DNA of 64,000 nucleotides from JAMXLO01 sp963850535. Its GTDB lineage: Bacteria; Pseudomonadota; Alphaproteobacteria; Acetobacterales; Acetobacteraceae. Position 1 is the first letter of the stretch. Each line of letters begins with the position of its first letter. A program made the position numbers and the translations under genes. This document shows positions 44,105 to 53,565 of this stretch, piece by piece. The notes beneath the pieces are model-generated. The model was not told the DNA's origin and did not search any database. It saw only the letters and a program-made list of their open reading frames with translations. The stretch spans positions 1 through 64,000 of the forward strand of contig CAWKMC010000003.1 in the NCBI GenBank assembly GCA_963850535.1, written 5' to 3'.

Positions 44105-44962
44105 TCAGGCATGTTGCTGACCGATTGGTTGTTTCGTGGGCGGGCGTCCGCGGCGTTTTTGTGTGGCCGGGCTGATGGCGGCATTGGCGTGTATGTTCTC
44201 CGGGAGGAGGGCGGCGTGTTCGCGCATGCGGTAGCTCGATCCCTCGATCTGGATGACGATGGCATGATGGAGCAGACGGTCGAGCAGCGCGGTGGCGACG
44301 ACTGGGCTGCCGAAGATGTCGCCCCATTCGGTGAAGCCGCGGTTCGAGGTGAGGATCATTGCGCCCTTCTCGTAGCGGGCATTGACCAGCTGGAAGAACA
44401 GATTGCCGCCGCCGGGCGTGACTGGCAGGTAGCCGATCTCGTCGACGACCAGCAGCGAGGCGCGGCAAAGGAAGCGAATGCGTTCACGCAGGCTGCCCTC
44501 GCGTTCGGCCTTGGCCAGCTGGGCGACGAGGTCCGCGAGTGCGACGAAGTAGACGAGTTTACCGGCGCGCACCGCCTCGACGGCGAGCGCTGTGGCGAGA
44601 TGGCTTTTGCCGGTGCCTGGTGGTCCAAGTAGGTGGATCACCTCGGCGCGGGCAATGAAGTCGAGGCCAGCCAACGCTATGATCCGATTGCGATCGAGCG
44701 ATGGCTGGAAGGCGAAGTCGAACCCGGCGAGCGTTTTGACCACGGGCAGCCGTGCCATGCGCAGCGCCGCCCTGATCCGGCGGTTCTCACGCAGCGACAG
44801 TTCCTCCGTCAGTAATTCGTCGAGCGCCTCGACGCCGTCGATCTGGCCCTGTTCGATCCGGCGCAGGGTGGCATCGAGCATCTCGAGTGCTCGCGGCATC
44901 CTCAGGCCGACCAGACTGTGGCGGATATTGTCGACCCGCGACGACGGAGACGTGTGCGTCAT
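44105..44962 (-). CDS. istB: IS21-family helper ATPase IstB
   Basis: A 285-residue AAA+ ATPase related to DnaC, with Walker A LLGPPGTGKSH, Walker B LLVVDEIGYL and sensor TSNRGFTEWG. It assists the transposase in choosing and preparing target DNA. GGAGG lies seven bases before ATG 44962, and the start overlaps the istA stop (ATGA). A long open frame further upstream, running through istA in another frame, is spurious. Confidence 0.95.
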   Translation of the reverse strand: MTHTSPSSRVDNIRHSLVGLRMPRALEMLDATLRRIEQGQIDGVEALDELLTEELSLRENRRIRAALRMARLPVVKTLAGFDFAFQPSLDRNRIIALAGLDFIARAEVIHLLGPPGTGKSHLATALAVEAVRAGKLVYFVALADLVAQLAKAEREGSLRERIRFLCRASLLVVDEIGYLPVTPGGGNLFFQLVNARYEKGAMILTSNRGFTEWGDIFGSPVVATALLDRLLHHAIVIQIEGSSYRMREHAALLPENIHANAAISPATQKRRGRPPTKQPIGQQHA

Positions 44963-46221
44963 GGCCGGCCTCCGGTTGCCAGATGGCTGCCAATCGCCTC
45001 GTAGACGGCCAGCGATCGCATCGGAACATGATCGCCAATCCGGCCGATCGTGATCCCCGCTGCGATGCCTGAACGGCGCTTCACACCGCTGCCACCGGTG
45101 CGATGACTGCGATCGATGCGATACTGCCTGCGGCCTTCGAGGACAGGATGCTCGGCAACGATATTGCCCAGGTCGAGGACGCGGATCAGGTCTGGCAATT
45201 GCTGGACCTCGACCACACGGCGGGTGCGATCGGGTACGCTGTAGTAGTTGCCTCCAACGGCGATGAAGCCATCGTGGCTGACGCGGCGCTCCAGCTTGAG
45301 CACGGCATCGAAGCGATGCTCGGGCAATGTCTGCAACTCGGGCTGCTCGGCGGCGAACGCCTCGGCGACAACGCGCTGCGTCGTGCCATGGGTGCGGACG
45401 TTGGCAACGGTGTCGAGCCAATCGGCCAGTTGGGCATTAAGGTCGTCAAGGTTGCGGAAGCTGCGTCCGAGGAAGAAGTCCTGCCGGATGTAGCTGAACG
45501 GTCGCTCAACCTTGCCCTTGGTCTTTGCGCGATAAGGCCGACAGGCGCGGGGCTGGTAGCGATAGTGCCGCGCCAGCGCCAGCAGCGATGGGTTGTAGAT
45601 GATGTGGCCGACATCGTCCTCGCCGGTCACTGCTGTCTTCATGCGGTCGTACAGGATCTCCATCGGCACACCGCCGATTACGGTGAATGCCTGGATATGG
45701 CAGCGGAGCAGTGTCTGTAGGTCCTGATGCATGACATAGCGCGCGAACAGGAGGCGCGAGTGGCCGAGCACCAGGCTGAACAGCCAAACAATCCGGCTGG
45801 TGCCGGGATCGTCGGCAAAGTCGACGACGAAGCGGGCAAAGTCGACTTGTGCCTGAACGCCTGGCGGTGTCTCGAAGCGCACCTCGTAGGGCTTGGGGCC
45901 ATTCTGCGGACGGATCGCGGCGAGATAACGCTTCACCGCGGTATAGGCACCGACATAGCCGAGCTCGCGGATCTCGCGGGTCAACCGCGCGGCGCTCAGG
46001 TCCGGAAAGGCGGTCACGCGCTCGCGCAGGAAATCGAGATAGGCCGCCAACTTGCTCGGCCGTCCCGCGCAACGCGGCCCGTAGGCAGGAGCCTCGATGC
46101 CGCGCTCGATGTATTTGCGGATGGTCTTCGGGTCACGCCCCGTGCGTCGGGCGATGGCGGTGATCGAGACGCCTTGGCGATGCAGTTCCAGGATCATCAT
46201 CAGCTCTCCAAGTCGAACCAT
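44959..46221 (-). CDS. istA: IS21-family transposase IstA
   Basis: The 420-residue transposase has an N-terminal helix-turn-helix (ITAIARRTGRDPKTIRKYI) and an rve-type catalytic core with acidic residues in AQVDFARFVVDF, EILYDRMKTAV and KGKVERPFSYI. ATG 46221 is chosen because GGGAGG precedes it by five bases; the frame is open to 46314. It is the promoter-proximal gene of the element. Confidence 0.95.
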   Translation of the reverse strand: MVRLGELMMILELHRQGVSITAIARRTGRDPKTIRKYIERGIEAPAYGPRCAGRPSKLAAYLDFLRERVTAFPDLSAARLTREIRELGYVGAYTAVKRYLAAIRPQNGPKPYEVRFETPPGVQAQVDFARFVVDFADDPGTSRIVWLFSLVLGHSRLLFARYVMHQDLQTLLRCHIQAFTVIGGVPMEILYDRMKTAVTGEDDVGHIIYNPSLLALARHYRYQPRACRPYRAKTKGKVERPFSYIRQDFFLGRSFRNLDDLNAQLADWLDTVANVRTHGTTQRVVAEAFAAEQPELQTLPEHRFDAVLKLERRVSHDGFIAVGGNYYSVPDRTRRVVEVQQLPDLIRVLDLGNIVAEHPVLEGRRQYRIDRSHRTGGSGVKRRSGIAAGITIGRIGDHVPMRSLAVYEAIGSHLATGGRP

Positions 46222-46318
46222 CGACGCCTCCCCGCGCGGGGGACTTGGCGCCGATGGCGGCTGGATCATTCCGCCAGGACTAGCCCCGACCGAATGATCC
46301 GAAAGGAACGCCAATCAG

Positions 46319-46365
46319 GGAATTTTCAAAGCCCACTTTCGGGGAGAATTGCAGGCCCGATGACA
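46319..46365. repeat. IS right terminal inverted repeat
   Basis: The last 47 bases of the element, ending TGACA and followed by the duplicated GCAGC. Confidence 0.85.
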
Positions 46366-46370
46366 GCAGC

Positions 46371-46935
46371 AATCCGTGCGCCATCAGGGGGCAATGCGCA
46401 GAACTGGGCGTTCCTCGTCGTGCGCGATGCGGAACTGCGCCGCTCACTCGGCGTGATCTACCGCAAGGCGTCGGATATTGCGGCCAAGATGTACGCCGCC
46501 AAGGGCCGGCCAGCGCATATGTCGGAGCGCCAGTATGAGCGCATGATGACGACGGGTATCCATCTGTGGAACCACATGGGCGATGCGCCGGTCATTCTGG
46601 TGCCATGCCTCCGTCGACCAGAGGTGCCGGATGCACCCGACGTCGATCTTGCAGCCGAACGTGCGTATGCCGAGAGGATTCGGGGTTCCAGCATCTATCC
46701 GGCGGTGCAAAACATAATCCTGGCGTGTCGCGCCCTGGGATTGGGCACCACCATCACCACCAACCATCTGCGCTGCGAACACGACGTGCGCGTGTTGCTG
46801 CGCCTGCCGGACGATGTGGACAGCTTTGCCCTTATGCCGATCGGCTGGCCGATCGATCCTTTCGGTCCGCTGTCGCGCAAGCCGCTTGCCGAAGTGGTGC
46901 ACGCGGGCCGCTGGGGCAATGCGTGGCCGGGCTGA
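46371..46935 (+). pseudogene. Nitroreductase, 3' fragment after IS21-family element
   Basis: The reading resumes as AIRAPSGGNAQNWAFLVVRD, the FMN-binding segment, continues through YPAVQNIILACRALGLGTTI, the conserved C-terminal region, and ends at 46935. Cut off from its start codon, it is very unlikely to be made as a working enzyme. Family members reduce nitro groups, quinones or enones with NAD(P)H. Confidence 0.9.
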
Positions 46936-47096
46936 GCTCAGGCGAGCGCAAAGGCAGGAAGTCTCGCCCACGCCGGGTGACGCAGCGCAGAGCGCACACC
47001 GCGTGCCCGAAACACATTGGCCAGCTCTGCCAGAGTGGCTTCGTCGCACCGTGCCCATTAGCGGGAATGGTACGGGCGCGGTCGTCATTGATCCGG

Positions 47097-47645
47097 CTAT
47101 AGGTCGGGGTGCCAGATGCTGATCCGGGCAGCGCCATGGCACCGCTCTGCGAGCACGTCGGTAGCAGGCGACGGTTCGTCGCGCGCTGTTTCGGCGATCA
47201 GCAGAGCGCGCAGTGCAAGCCGATGGACGGCGCGCAGGCGCTCAACCGCGCGCGAGACGAGGTCTTGGCGATAAGGCGGATCGAGGAATACCAGGTCCGC
47301 AGGCTCACCAGGCGGCAAGGCGAGCGCATCCATCGGCAGCACGGTGATGCAATCCTCCGCCTGGCAGGCTGCAATGTTCGATCTAAGGGCGACCAACGCA
47401 GCGCGGTCATGTTCGACAAAGGTGGCATGTGCCGCACCACGCGACAGCGCCTCCAGGCCAAACGCGCCTGTCCCGGCGAAGACATCGAGCACGCGTGCGC
47501 CGTCCACCATGTCGCGGCCTCCCCACGGCGCGTGCAACAACATGTCGAATAAGGCCTGGCGCACACGATCGGCGGTAGGGCGGGTGACGGGTCCCTGCGG
47601 TGCAGTCAACAGACGGCCGCGCCAAAGGCCCGCGACAATTCTCAT
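47097..47645 (-). CDS. rsmD: 16S rRNA (guanine(966)-N(2))-methyltransferase
   Basis: The 182-residue protein has the RsmD opening MRIVAGLWRGRLLTAP and RPTADRVRQALFDML, the SAM loop LDVFAGTGAFGLEALSRGA, and the catalytic LVFLDPPYRQD. It methylates G966 in the small-subunit rRNA during 30S assembly. Confidence 0.93.
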   Translation of the reverse strand: MRIVAGLWRGRLLTAPQGPVTRPTADRVRQALFDMLLHAPWGGRDMVDGARVLDVFAGTGAFGLEALSRGAAHATFVEHDRAALVALRSNIAACQAEDCITVLPMDALALPPGEPADLVFLDPPYRQDLVSRAVERLRAVHRLALRALLIAETARDEPSPATDVLAERCHGAARISIWHPDL

Positions 47646-47806
47646 CGGGCAGAAGCAGTCACGCGCATCATGACCACGCCGCGGGAAGGGTCAGGCTGGT
47701 TTATCCATCCCGGAAGCGGTTCTCGTCGCTGCCGAGTTGAGATCCGCTCATGTGTCATACCCCTATCGCCGTCCCCAGTGTTACACCTCTGCACCCGATC
47801 CGGACA

Positions 47807-48040
47807 TCAGAGCTCAGCCGGATCGCAGACCCCCCGACCATGACTGCGGGCCTGGTCCGCTACACCATTCTTGGCCGCAATCTCGCTTTTCACGACAAGC
47901 CACGACCGCCCCGCTTCGCATAGCTGAATGACCATAAGACCGAGTTCAGGGTTTTGGCGCACCAGGTCGATCACCTCGCGGCTGGTCTTCGTCTCGACCG
48001 CAGCTTCTCTGCGCGGTCGCACCAATTGTCTCGACTTCAT
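47807..48040 (-). CDS. Small protein of unknown function
   Basis: A 77-residue product (MKSRQLVRPRREAAVETKTS...) with a basic N-terminus and a central VIDLVRQNPELGLMVIQL helix. ATG 48040 overlaps the stop of the gene upstream by four bases, which supports both as real and coupled. I do not recognise a family. Confidence 0.5.
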   Translation of the reverse strand: MKSRQLVRPRREAAVETKTSREVIDLVRQNPELGLMVIQLCEAGRSWLVVKSEIAAKNGVADQARSHGRGVCDPAEL

Positions 48041-48423
48041 GCAAACACGCTCCTGGGCTGCTCCTCATCAGCCACGAGCTCCTCATCCGGCTCATCTCCC
48101 GCAGACTGAATTATTTCCGAGACCATCTCCTTGAGTGCGAGGTCAAATTGTGTCGCGCGAAGCACTCGCTCATCGCGCCTGATCTGCCGCAAGACTTTAT
48201 GTATGGAGAATTCCTCCCGCGCGGCTCGCTCCGCCCGGGCGGCCCATACCGATCGTCTCAATCCCAATTCGGCTTGCCAAATGGCCAATCTCTCGGCCGC
48301 AATCAGCTTGCAGGCCAAGGTCGTTCGAAGCGCCCGCGGGTCGCGCGTCAAGTGCCAGTGCCGGAGCCATTGTCCCCAGATCTGCAGGGCTCGGACATAG
48401 GCATGTGCGCTCGGCGTCTTCAT
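48037..48423 (-). CDS. Helical protein of unknown function
   Basis: A 128-residue product from ATG 48423 (GAGGTGG six bases upstream), rich in Arg, Ala and Leu. It is predicted to be largely helical, with an acidic C-terminus (DEPDEELVADEEQ). No membrane segment or known motif. It lies in a two-gene unit with the small gene at 47807. Confidence 0.5.
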   Translation of the reverse strand: MKTPSAHAYVRALQIWGQWLRHWHLTRDPRALRTTLACKLIAAERLAIWQAELGLRRSVWAARAERAAREEFSIHKVLRQIRRDERVLRATQFDLALKEMVSEIIQSAGDEPDEELVADEEQPRSVFA

Positions 48424-48669
48424 ACAGGACCACCTCATGAAGTGCAGCGAAGTGGTAGCCTTCCTCTCTTTGTTCCAGGCGCATCATTTGGGTCGGCACT
48501 GAATGTTTGACGCAGAGTTGATCCAATGCAGCTATCGTAGGTTGTATTGGTCTCTAAATATGTTCGCATCGAACAATCTCTGTGCCTTGGTCGTTCGGCA
48601 TGTCGCCGACGCCCGCAGCTCTGCCCGATCCAAGGAGCCGCCGCTGTCGATGCGCACGCGATGCAGGCG

Positions 48670-49401
48670 TCACTGACTGCGCGGCAACTGATCGCGCAGA
48701 ACGCGCGCAGGGATCTCATTCACCGTCCCGCGCGGCAGCGTTCCGAGTTGGAACGGGCCATAGGCGATACGGATCAGCCGGGCCACCGCAAGCCCCACGT
48801 GCGCCATCACGCGCCGCACCTCGCGATTGCGGCCCTCGCGCAGACTGACGGTGAGCCACGCATTGTCTCCCCTGCGGGCGTCGAGGCCAGCTTCGATCGT
48901 TCCATAGGCGACGCCATCGATGGTGACCCCGTGTGCCAGGGCCGCGAGCCTGCGCTCATCGACAGGCCCATGCACACGCACCCGGTATCGCCGGATCCAG
49001 CCCGTCGCCGGCAATTCAAGTTTTCTCGCCAGCGCGCCGTCGTTGGTCAGGAGCAGCAATCCTTCACTGTTGAGATCAAGCCGACCGACGCTGATCACCC
49101 GCGGCAGGCCTGGTGGCAACTTCTCGAACACTGTTGGCCGACCCTGCGGATCGCGATGCGTGGTGACCAGTCCGACCGGCTTGTGATAGCGCCACAGCCG
49201 GGTGCGATCCGGGGCGCCCACCACCACACCATCAACCACCACTAGATCGCCGGCGGATACAAACGTCGCGGGATGCGCCACCGCCGCATTGTTCAGCCTG
49301 ATGCGGCCCTCTGCCAGCAGCTTTTCCGCGTCACGTCGACTGGCAACGCCGGCCCGCGCAAGCCACTTGGCAATGCGTTCGCCGCGCGGTGCTTCAGCCA
49401 T
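48670..49401 (-). CDS. rluB: 23S rRNA pseudouridine synthase RluB-like
   Basis: The 243-residue protein starts with an S4 RNA-binding domain (ERIAKWLARAGVASRRDAEK) and continues with an RsuA/RluB catalytic domain with the aspartate in SVGRLDLNSEGLLLLTNDG and the end REGRNREVRRVMAHVGL. It probably makes pseudouridine at 2605 of 23S rRNA; RluE or RluF activity cannot be ruled out by sequence alone. Confidence 0.9.
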   Translation of the reverse strand: MAEAPRGERIAKWLARAGVASRRDAEKLLAEGRIRLNNAAVAHPATFVSAGDLVVVDGVVVGAPDRTRLWRYHKPVGLVTTHRDPQGRPTVFEKLPPGLPRVISVGRLDLNSEGLLLLTNDGALARKLELPATGWIRRYRVRVHGPVDERRLAALAHGVTIDGVAYGTIEAGLDARRGDNAWLTVSLREGRNREVRRVMAHVGLAVARLIRIAYGPFQLGTLPRGTVNEIPARVLRDQLPRSQ

Positions 49402-49404
49402 GCC

Positions 49405-50631
49405 TCATGCATGCACGAACGGGCAACCTCCCTCATTGAGGGGACGGAACGCCTGATCGGTCGGCGTGGTGCCGACCAATTTGTACACATCGCCAGGGCT
49501 CTGCGATTCGGCTGGGCTCTTCACCTGCCAGAGATACGCCGGATGCAGCTTGCGTCCGTCTTCGCGGATCGATCCGGGGCCGAAGCAGTCGTCGTCGGTG
49601 GGAATGCGCTTCATCGCGTCGACAACCTCGCGGCCCGATCCTTTGGCGCGCGCCGGACCAATGGCCTTCACAGTCTTCAGGTAATGCAGCGTGCCGGCGT
49701 AGTCGCCGGCCTGCAGCATGTTGGGATACACGCCAGCCGCCAGGCGTGGCTTCACCCGGTTGTAGAAGGCGCGCGTGCGGTCGTTGAAGTTCCAGTAGAA
49801 GTTTTCGGTGATCAGCAGGCCTTCTGCGACCGGCAGGCCCATACTGAGCACGTCGGTGATGAAGCCGGTCATGCCGACGACGCGCGCTTTCTTCGTCAGG
49901 CCGAATTCCTGTGCCTGCTTGATAAAGTTCACTTCGTCGGCTCCGCCGATGGCGAACACCACTACATCAGCGTTGCTGCCGGCGGCCTGCACAATGAAAG
50001 ATGAGAAATCGGCGGTCTCTGGAAATGGAAAGACTGCCGCGCCCAGAACCTTGCCGCCCGCACCTTCGATGAACTTGGTGGCGTCGGCTTGCAGCGCCTT
50101 GCCATACGCATAGTTCGGCGTGACGAAGAACCACGTCTTGCCGCCAAGCTTGATCACCTGCGTTGTCGAGGAGTGCGACAGGTTCCAGGTGTCGTAGGTC
50201 CAGTGCACCAGGTTGCGTGAGCATGAGGGCCCGGTGAGCACTGAACTGCCAGCCGAGGTGTTGATGCAGACCTTGTCCTTCTCGGTGATAATCGTGGTGG
50301 CGGCGAGCGCAACCGCGGAGTTGGTGACGTTCAGCACCATGTCCACGCCCTGCTGATCGAACCATGACCGCAGGACCGACACCGCTATATCCGGCTTGTT
50401 CTGATGGTCGGCGCTGATCGTCTCTACCTTGATGTCCGGATTGGCTGCGGTGAATTCCGCGACGGCTTGTGCCATACAGGCGACACTGGTGGGGCCATTG
50501 ATATCCCGAAACGGGCCAGAGAAGTCACTCAGCAGGCCGATGCGAATGGGAGCGGCGGTCTGTGCGCGGGAACGACCGATCGCCAGCGTTGCGGCGCCCG
50601 TGCCGATCGCGGCGCGTCGAGTGAGCTTCAT
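49405..50631 (-). CDS. Branched-chain amino-acid-type ABC binding protein
   Basis: The 408-residue type 1 periplasmic binding protein has a Tat-like signal (KLTRRAAIGTGAATLAIGRS) and a mature start IRIGLLSDFSGPFRDINGPT. ATG 50631 follows AGGGGAA at a good distance; the frame is open to 50685. It is clearly paralogous to the protein at 57440 (same SADHQNKPD, WFFVTPNYAYGKALQAD vs FFITANYAFGQSLAD, and FYWNFNDRTRAF vs FYWDLNDRTRAF). No permease genes are adjacent. Confidence 0.9.
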   Translation of the reverse strand: MKLTRRAAIGTGAATLAIGRSRAQTAAPIRIGLLSDFSGPFRDINGPTSVACMAQAVAEFTAANPDIKVETISADHQNKPDIAVSVLRSWFDQQGVDMVLNVTNSAVALAATTIITEKDKVCINTSAGSSVLTGPSCSRNLVHWTYDTWNLSHSSTTQVIKLGGKTWFFVTPNYAYGKALQADATKFIEGAGGKVLGAAVFPFPETADFSSFIVQAAGSNADVVVFAIGGADEVNFIKQAQEFGLTKKARVVGMTGFITDVLSMGLPVAEGLLITENFYWNFNDRTRAFYNRVKPRLAAGVYPNMLQAGDYAGTLHYLKTVKAIGPARAKGSGREVVDAMKRIPTDDDCFGPGSIREDGRKLHPAYLWQVKSPAESQSPGDVYKLVGTTPTDQAFRPLNEGGCPFVHA

Positions 50632-50686
50632 GCGCGTTCCCCTGGTTGTTGCGGCGAGTGTCGGGGCGCGGTCCTGACGCGTCAAC

Positions 50687-51403
50687 TCAACCGCGGCAGG
50701 CAGCGATCAGCGCATCGAAGATACGGCGGTCGCCAGGATCGATGAAGAACTCCGGGTGCCATTGCACGCCGAGACAGAAGCGATGGCGCGGGTCCTCCAC
50801 GCCTTCGATCACCTGATCCGGTGCCACTGCATTCACGACTGCATTCGGGCCCGGTTCGCGCACCGCCTGGTGATGTGACGAGTTCACCTGCATCTCTGAC
50901 GTGCCCACGATACGATGCAGCAGCGTGCCGCCGCGCACCGCGACCGAATGTCCTGGCTCGTGACGCGGGTTGGGCTGTTCGTGCTCCAGGGCAGCGTCGA
51001 TCGCATCGGGTATGTGTTGGATGAGCGTGCCACCAAGCGCGACAGCAAGCAGTTGTTGTCCGCCACAGATACCCAGGACCGGCATGTCGCGCGCTAACGC
51101 ATCTTTGGTAAGCGCAAGTTCCGCGGCGGTACGGCCCTTTTTCAATGTCACGGTCGCGTGCCGGTCGGCATCGCCGTAGAGTACCGGGTCGACGTCGAAT
51201 GCACCGCCGGTCACAACCAAGGCGTCGATGCGATCAAGATACGCGTTGGCAAGCGCCGCGTGGTGCGGTAACGCGATCGGCAGCCCACCAGCGGCCACGA
51301 TCGCGTCGGCATAGTTCTGCCTAATCGCATACCAGGGATATTTGGAGTAGCCGCCGGGCAGCTCCGAATCGAGCGTGATGCCGATGATGGGGAGGTTACG
51401 CAT
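50687..51403 (-). CDS. Class I amidotransferase-like hydrolase (PuuD family)
   Basis: The 238-residue protein matches peptidase C26: nucleophile cysteine in PVLGICGGQQLLAVALGG and the His-Glu pair in GVQWHPEFF. PuuD cleaves gamma-glutamyl-GABA in putrescine breakdown; related enzymes hydrolyse other gamma-glutamyl compounds. No other Puu genes are near, so the exact substrate is open. Confidence 0.88.
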   Translation of the reverse strand: MRNLPIIGITLDSELPGGYSKYPWYAIRQNYADAIVAAGGLPIALPHHAALANAYLDRIDALVVTGGAFDVDPVLYGDADRHATVTLKKGRTAAELALTKDALARDMPVLGICGGQQLLAVALGGTLIQHIPDAIDAALEHEQPNPRHEPGHSVAVRGGTLLHRIVGTSEMQVNSSHHQAVREPGPNAVVNAVAPDQVIEGVEDPRHRFCLGVQWHPEFFIDPGDRRIFDALIAACRG

Positions 51404-51470
51404 GCGGCTTGCTAGCCTGTCACACTAAGGGCAGGCAAGACTTTCGGAGACTTCGCCGACTGAATCCCGC

Positions 51471-51974
51471 TCACGGCTTAGAGGCAAAGTCCGGCTTGCC
51501 GCTGTCGAGATCAACTGGGATCGAAATATGCTCCTGCACGATCACCCAATGGCCGTTGAGTTTGCGATAGACGTCGGTGACACGCGTCGTGAGATCAACC
51601 GGCTCGCCCTTGGTGCCAGTTGCGATTGTCCGCTGAATCGAATGTCCGTAAGCGACGTTCCCTACCGGAACGACAGCGAGGTCCGTGATTTCATACTTGA
51701 GCGGGCCCTTGGTGCTGGCGAGGAAATCGCCCCAGGACTTGCGAAAAGCCTTGGCGCCAACGTACTGACGCGGTGGGACCACGTCGAACACGAATAGGGT
51801 GTCATCGGGCAAGTAGGCCTGCATTATCGCGTCGAGATTCCTGGATTCCGCCGCAGCGGCCAATCTCGCCTCGAGTGCCTTGATCTTTGTGGAATCGCTT
51901 GAATCGGCGCATACTTGGCCGGCCAAGCCGAAGGCAACGACCAGGAACACCACGAAGGTTCCGCGCTTACACAC
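51471..51974 (-). CDS. Secreted SnoaL/DUF4440-like protein
   Basis: A 167-residue protein with a signal peptide (GTFVVFLVVAFGLAGQVCAD) followed by an NTF2-like fold: IKALEARLAAAAESRNLDAI, the DVYRKLNGHWVIVQEH strand near the end. Such proteins have varied or no enzymatic activity. GTG 51974 follows AGGGAG at seven bases. Confidence 0.78.
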   Translation of the reverse strand: MCKRGTFVVFLVVAFGLAGQVCADSSDSTKIKALEARLAAAAESRNLDAIMQAYLPDDTLFVFDVVPPRQYVGAKAFRKSWGDFLASTKGPLKYEITDLAVVPVGNVAYGHSIQRTIATGTKGEPVDLTTRVTDVYRKLNGHWVIVQEHISIPVDLDSGKPDFASKP

Positions 51975-51993
51975 TGTTCGTCTCCCTGGACGT

Positions 51994-53350
51994 CTACATG
52001 GCAGGTTTGATGTTGTGGTTGATGCGGAACAGATTGTCCGGATCGTACTTGTTCTTCAGCGTCAGGAGCCGGTCATAGTTGACACCATAGGCGTCGCGGG
52101 CATGCGGGTCGGCTTCATCCTCCAGGTAATTGACATAGGCCCCTGTGGCCATGAATGGGCGCATGGCGTCCCAGCACTCGCGCGTCCATGCGATATTGCG
52201 CTCGGCCTCGGACGGCTCCGACCAGCTCGACAGCACCAGGAAATTGAACGGGTGCCGACGATGCGCGAACGCGGTGTCGGTTGGGTCGACGCGCGAGACC
52301 GCACCATGCACGCTCTCGATCCATGGTCCGGTGGTGAAAGGCGACGGTGCCGTTTGCGCAAAACGATGGAAGGTCTCGACAGCGTCATCCGGCAGGCCGT
52401 TCAGGAAGTTGGCCTTCCAATAGGCCTGGCGTCCCGGCGGGAACCACGGATCGAACATGCTCTGCATCTGCAGATAGCTCATCGGCCCGAACAGGTCGGC
52501 GATCGGCGAGCCAAACCGACGCAAGCGGCGCCAGCACCTTCTCGCCAGCGTCGAGTGAACCGCTGTAGCAGCCCGCGACAGCGACGACCGGAACGCCGTC
52601 GAGCGTGCAGATCCGTCCCATCTGCGTGCTCAACTCGTCGGGGCCGGACAGAGCGAAGTCGCGGTAGAATCGCAGCACGTCCTGCGTCTGATCGACCGGA
52701 TAGAGCACGCCGCCACCGAACACGGGGCCGAGTTCATGCAGTCGATACTCGAACGAGGTGACGATGCCGAAATTGCCGCTGCCGCCGCGCATTCCCCAGA
52801 ACAGATCCGCATTTTCCTGCTCGCTTGCCTTGAGCAGGCGCCCATCCGCGGTGACAACATCCATTGCGATCACGTTGTCGCACGCCAGGCCGTGCTTGCC
52901 GATCAGCCAGCCCATGCCGCCACCCAGCGTCAAACCGGCGATACCGGTCGTCGAGATCACACCCATCGTCGTCGCCAGCCCGAACGCCTGCGTCTCCCGA
53001 TCGAACTCTCCGATGGTGAGGCCAGGTTCGGCACGGACCGTGCGCGTGGCTGGATCAACGCGAATGCCCTTCATCGCCGATAGATCGATCATGAGCCCGT
53101 CGTCGCAGATCGCCTTGCCAGCGATGCTGTGGCCGCCGCCACGCACAGACACCGGAAGACGCTGCTCACGTGCAAAGCCAACGCAGGCGATCACGTCGGC
53201 CGCGCCGGCGCACCTTGCGATGAGCGCGGGACGCCGGTCGATACTTCGGTTGAAGACGACGCGCGCCGCATCGTAACCCGGCTCGCCCGGCGCAAACGAC
53301 GGGCCGCGCAATGAACTCCTGAATGCCGTCATCACAGCTTCGGAAACCAT
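51994..53350 (-). pseudogene. FAD-linked oxidase (BBE type), frameshifted
   Basis: Two frames together give about 451 residues. The first has the FAD-binding domain with SVRGGGHSIAGKAICDDGL, whose histidine usually binds FAD covalently, and TTGIAGLTLGGGMGWL, which lacks the second (cysteinyl) attachment site seen in berberine-bridge enzymes. The second has the substrate domain and the C-terminal BBE motif NYDRLLTLKNKYDPDNLFRI. One extra base near 52515 separates them. ATG 53350 has AGGAGGGGG nine bases upstream. Relatives oxidise sugars or alkaloid-like compounds; the substrate is unknown. Confidence 0.85.
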
Positions 53351-53565
53351 GCTCACGTTCCCCCTCCTGTTCTCGGCCTGCCAAATCGGTCCCGATAGCA
53401 AGGTTCGGCTACCACGATATGGCGGTCTTCAGTGTTGCCTGATGGCGTGCGCCGCGCCCGCTTTGCCGGCACAGTGTTTTCCGCATCACAGCCGGTTTTA
53501 CGATCCATGCAAGCCCATTATCTGTAGATCGGACGATCGTGGAACCGACTGACCGATATTGAACA

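Larger units (their letters stand above)
44027..46365. mobile_element. IS21-family insertion sequence, 2339 bp
   Basis: The element runs from TGTCA at 44027 to TGACA at 46365 and is flanked by the direct repeat GCAGC (44022-44026 and 46366-46370). The two 47-base ends match at about 34 positions, including a perfect GAAAGTGGGC block. It carries istA and istB on the minus strand, overlapping by four bases, the standard IS21 layout. Both genes look intact, so the element may be active. Confidence 0.95.

Noticed and set aside
44962..45421. Upstream extension of istB into istA
   Set aside because: The ATGA overlap and ribosome site at 44962 define the usual IS21 arrangement; the extension lies within the transposase gene in another frame.
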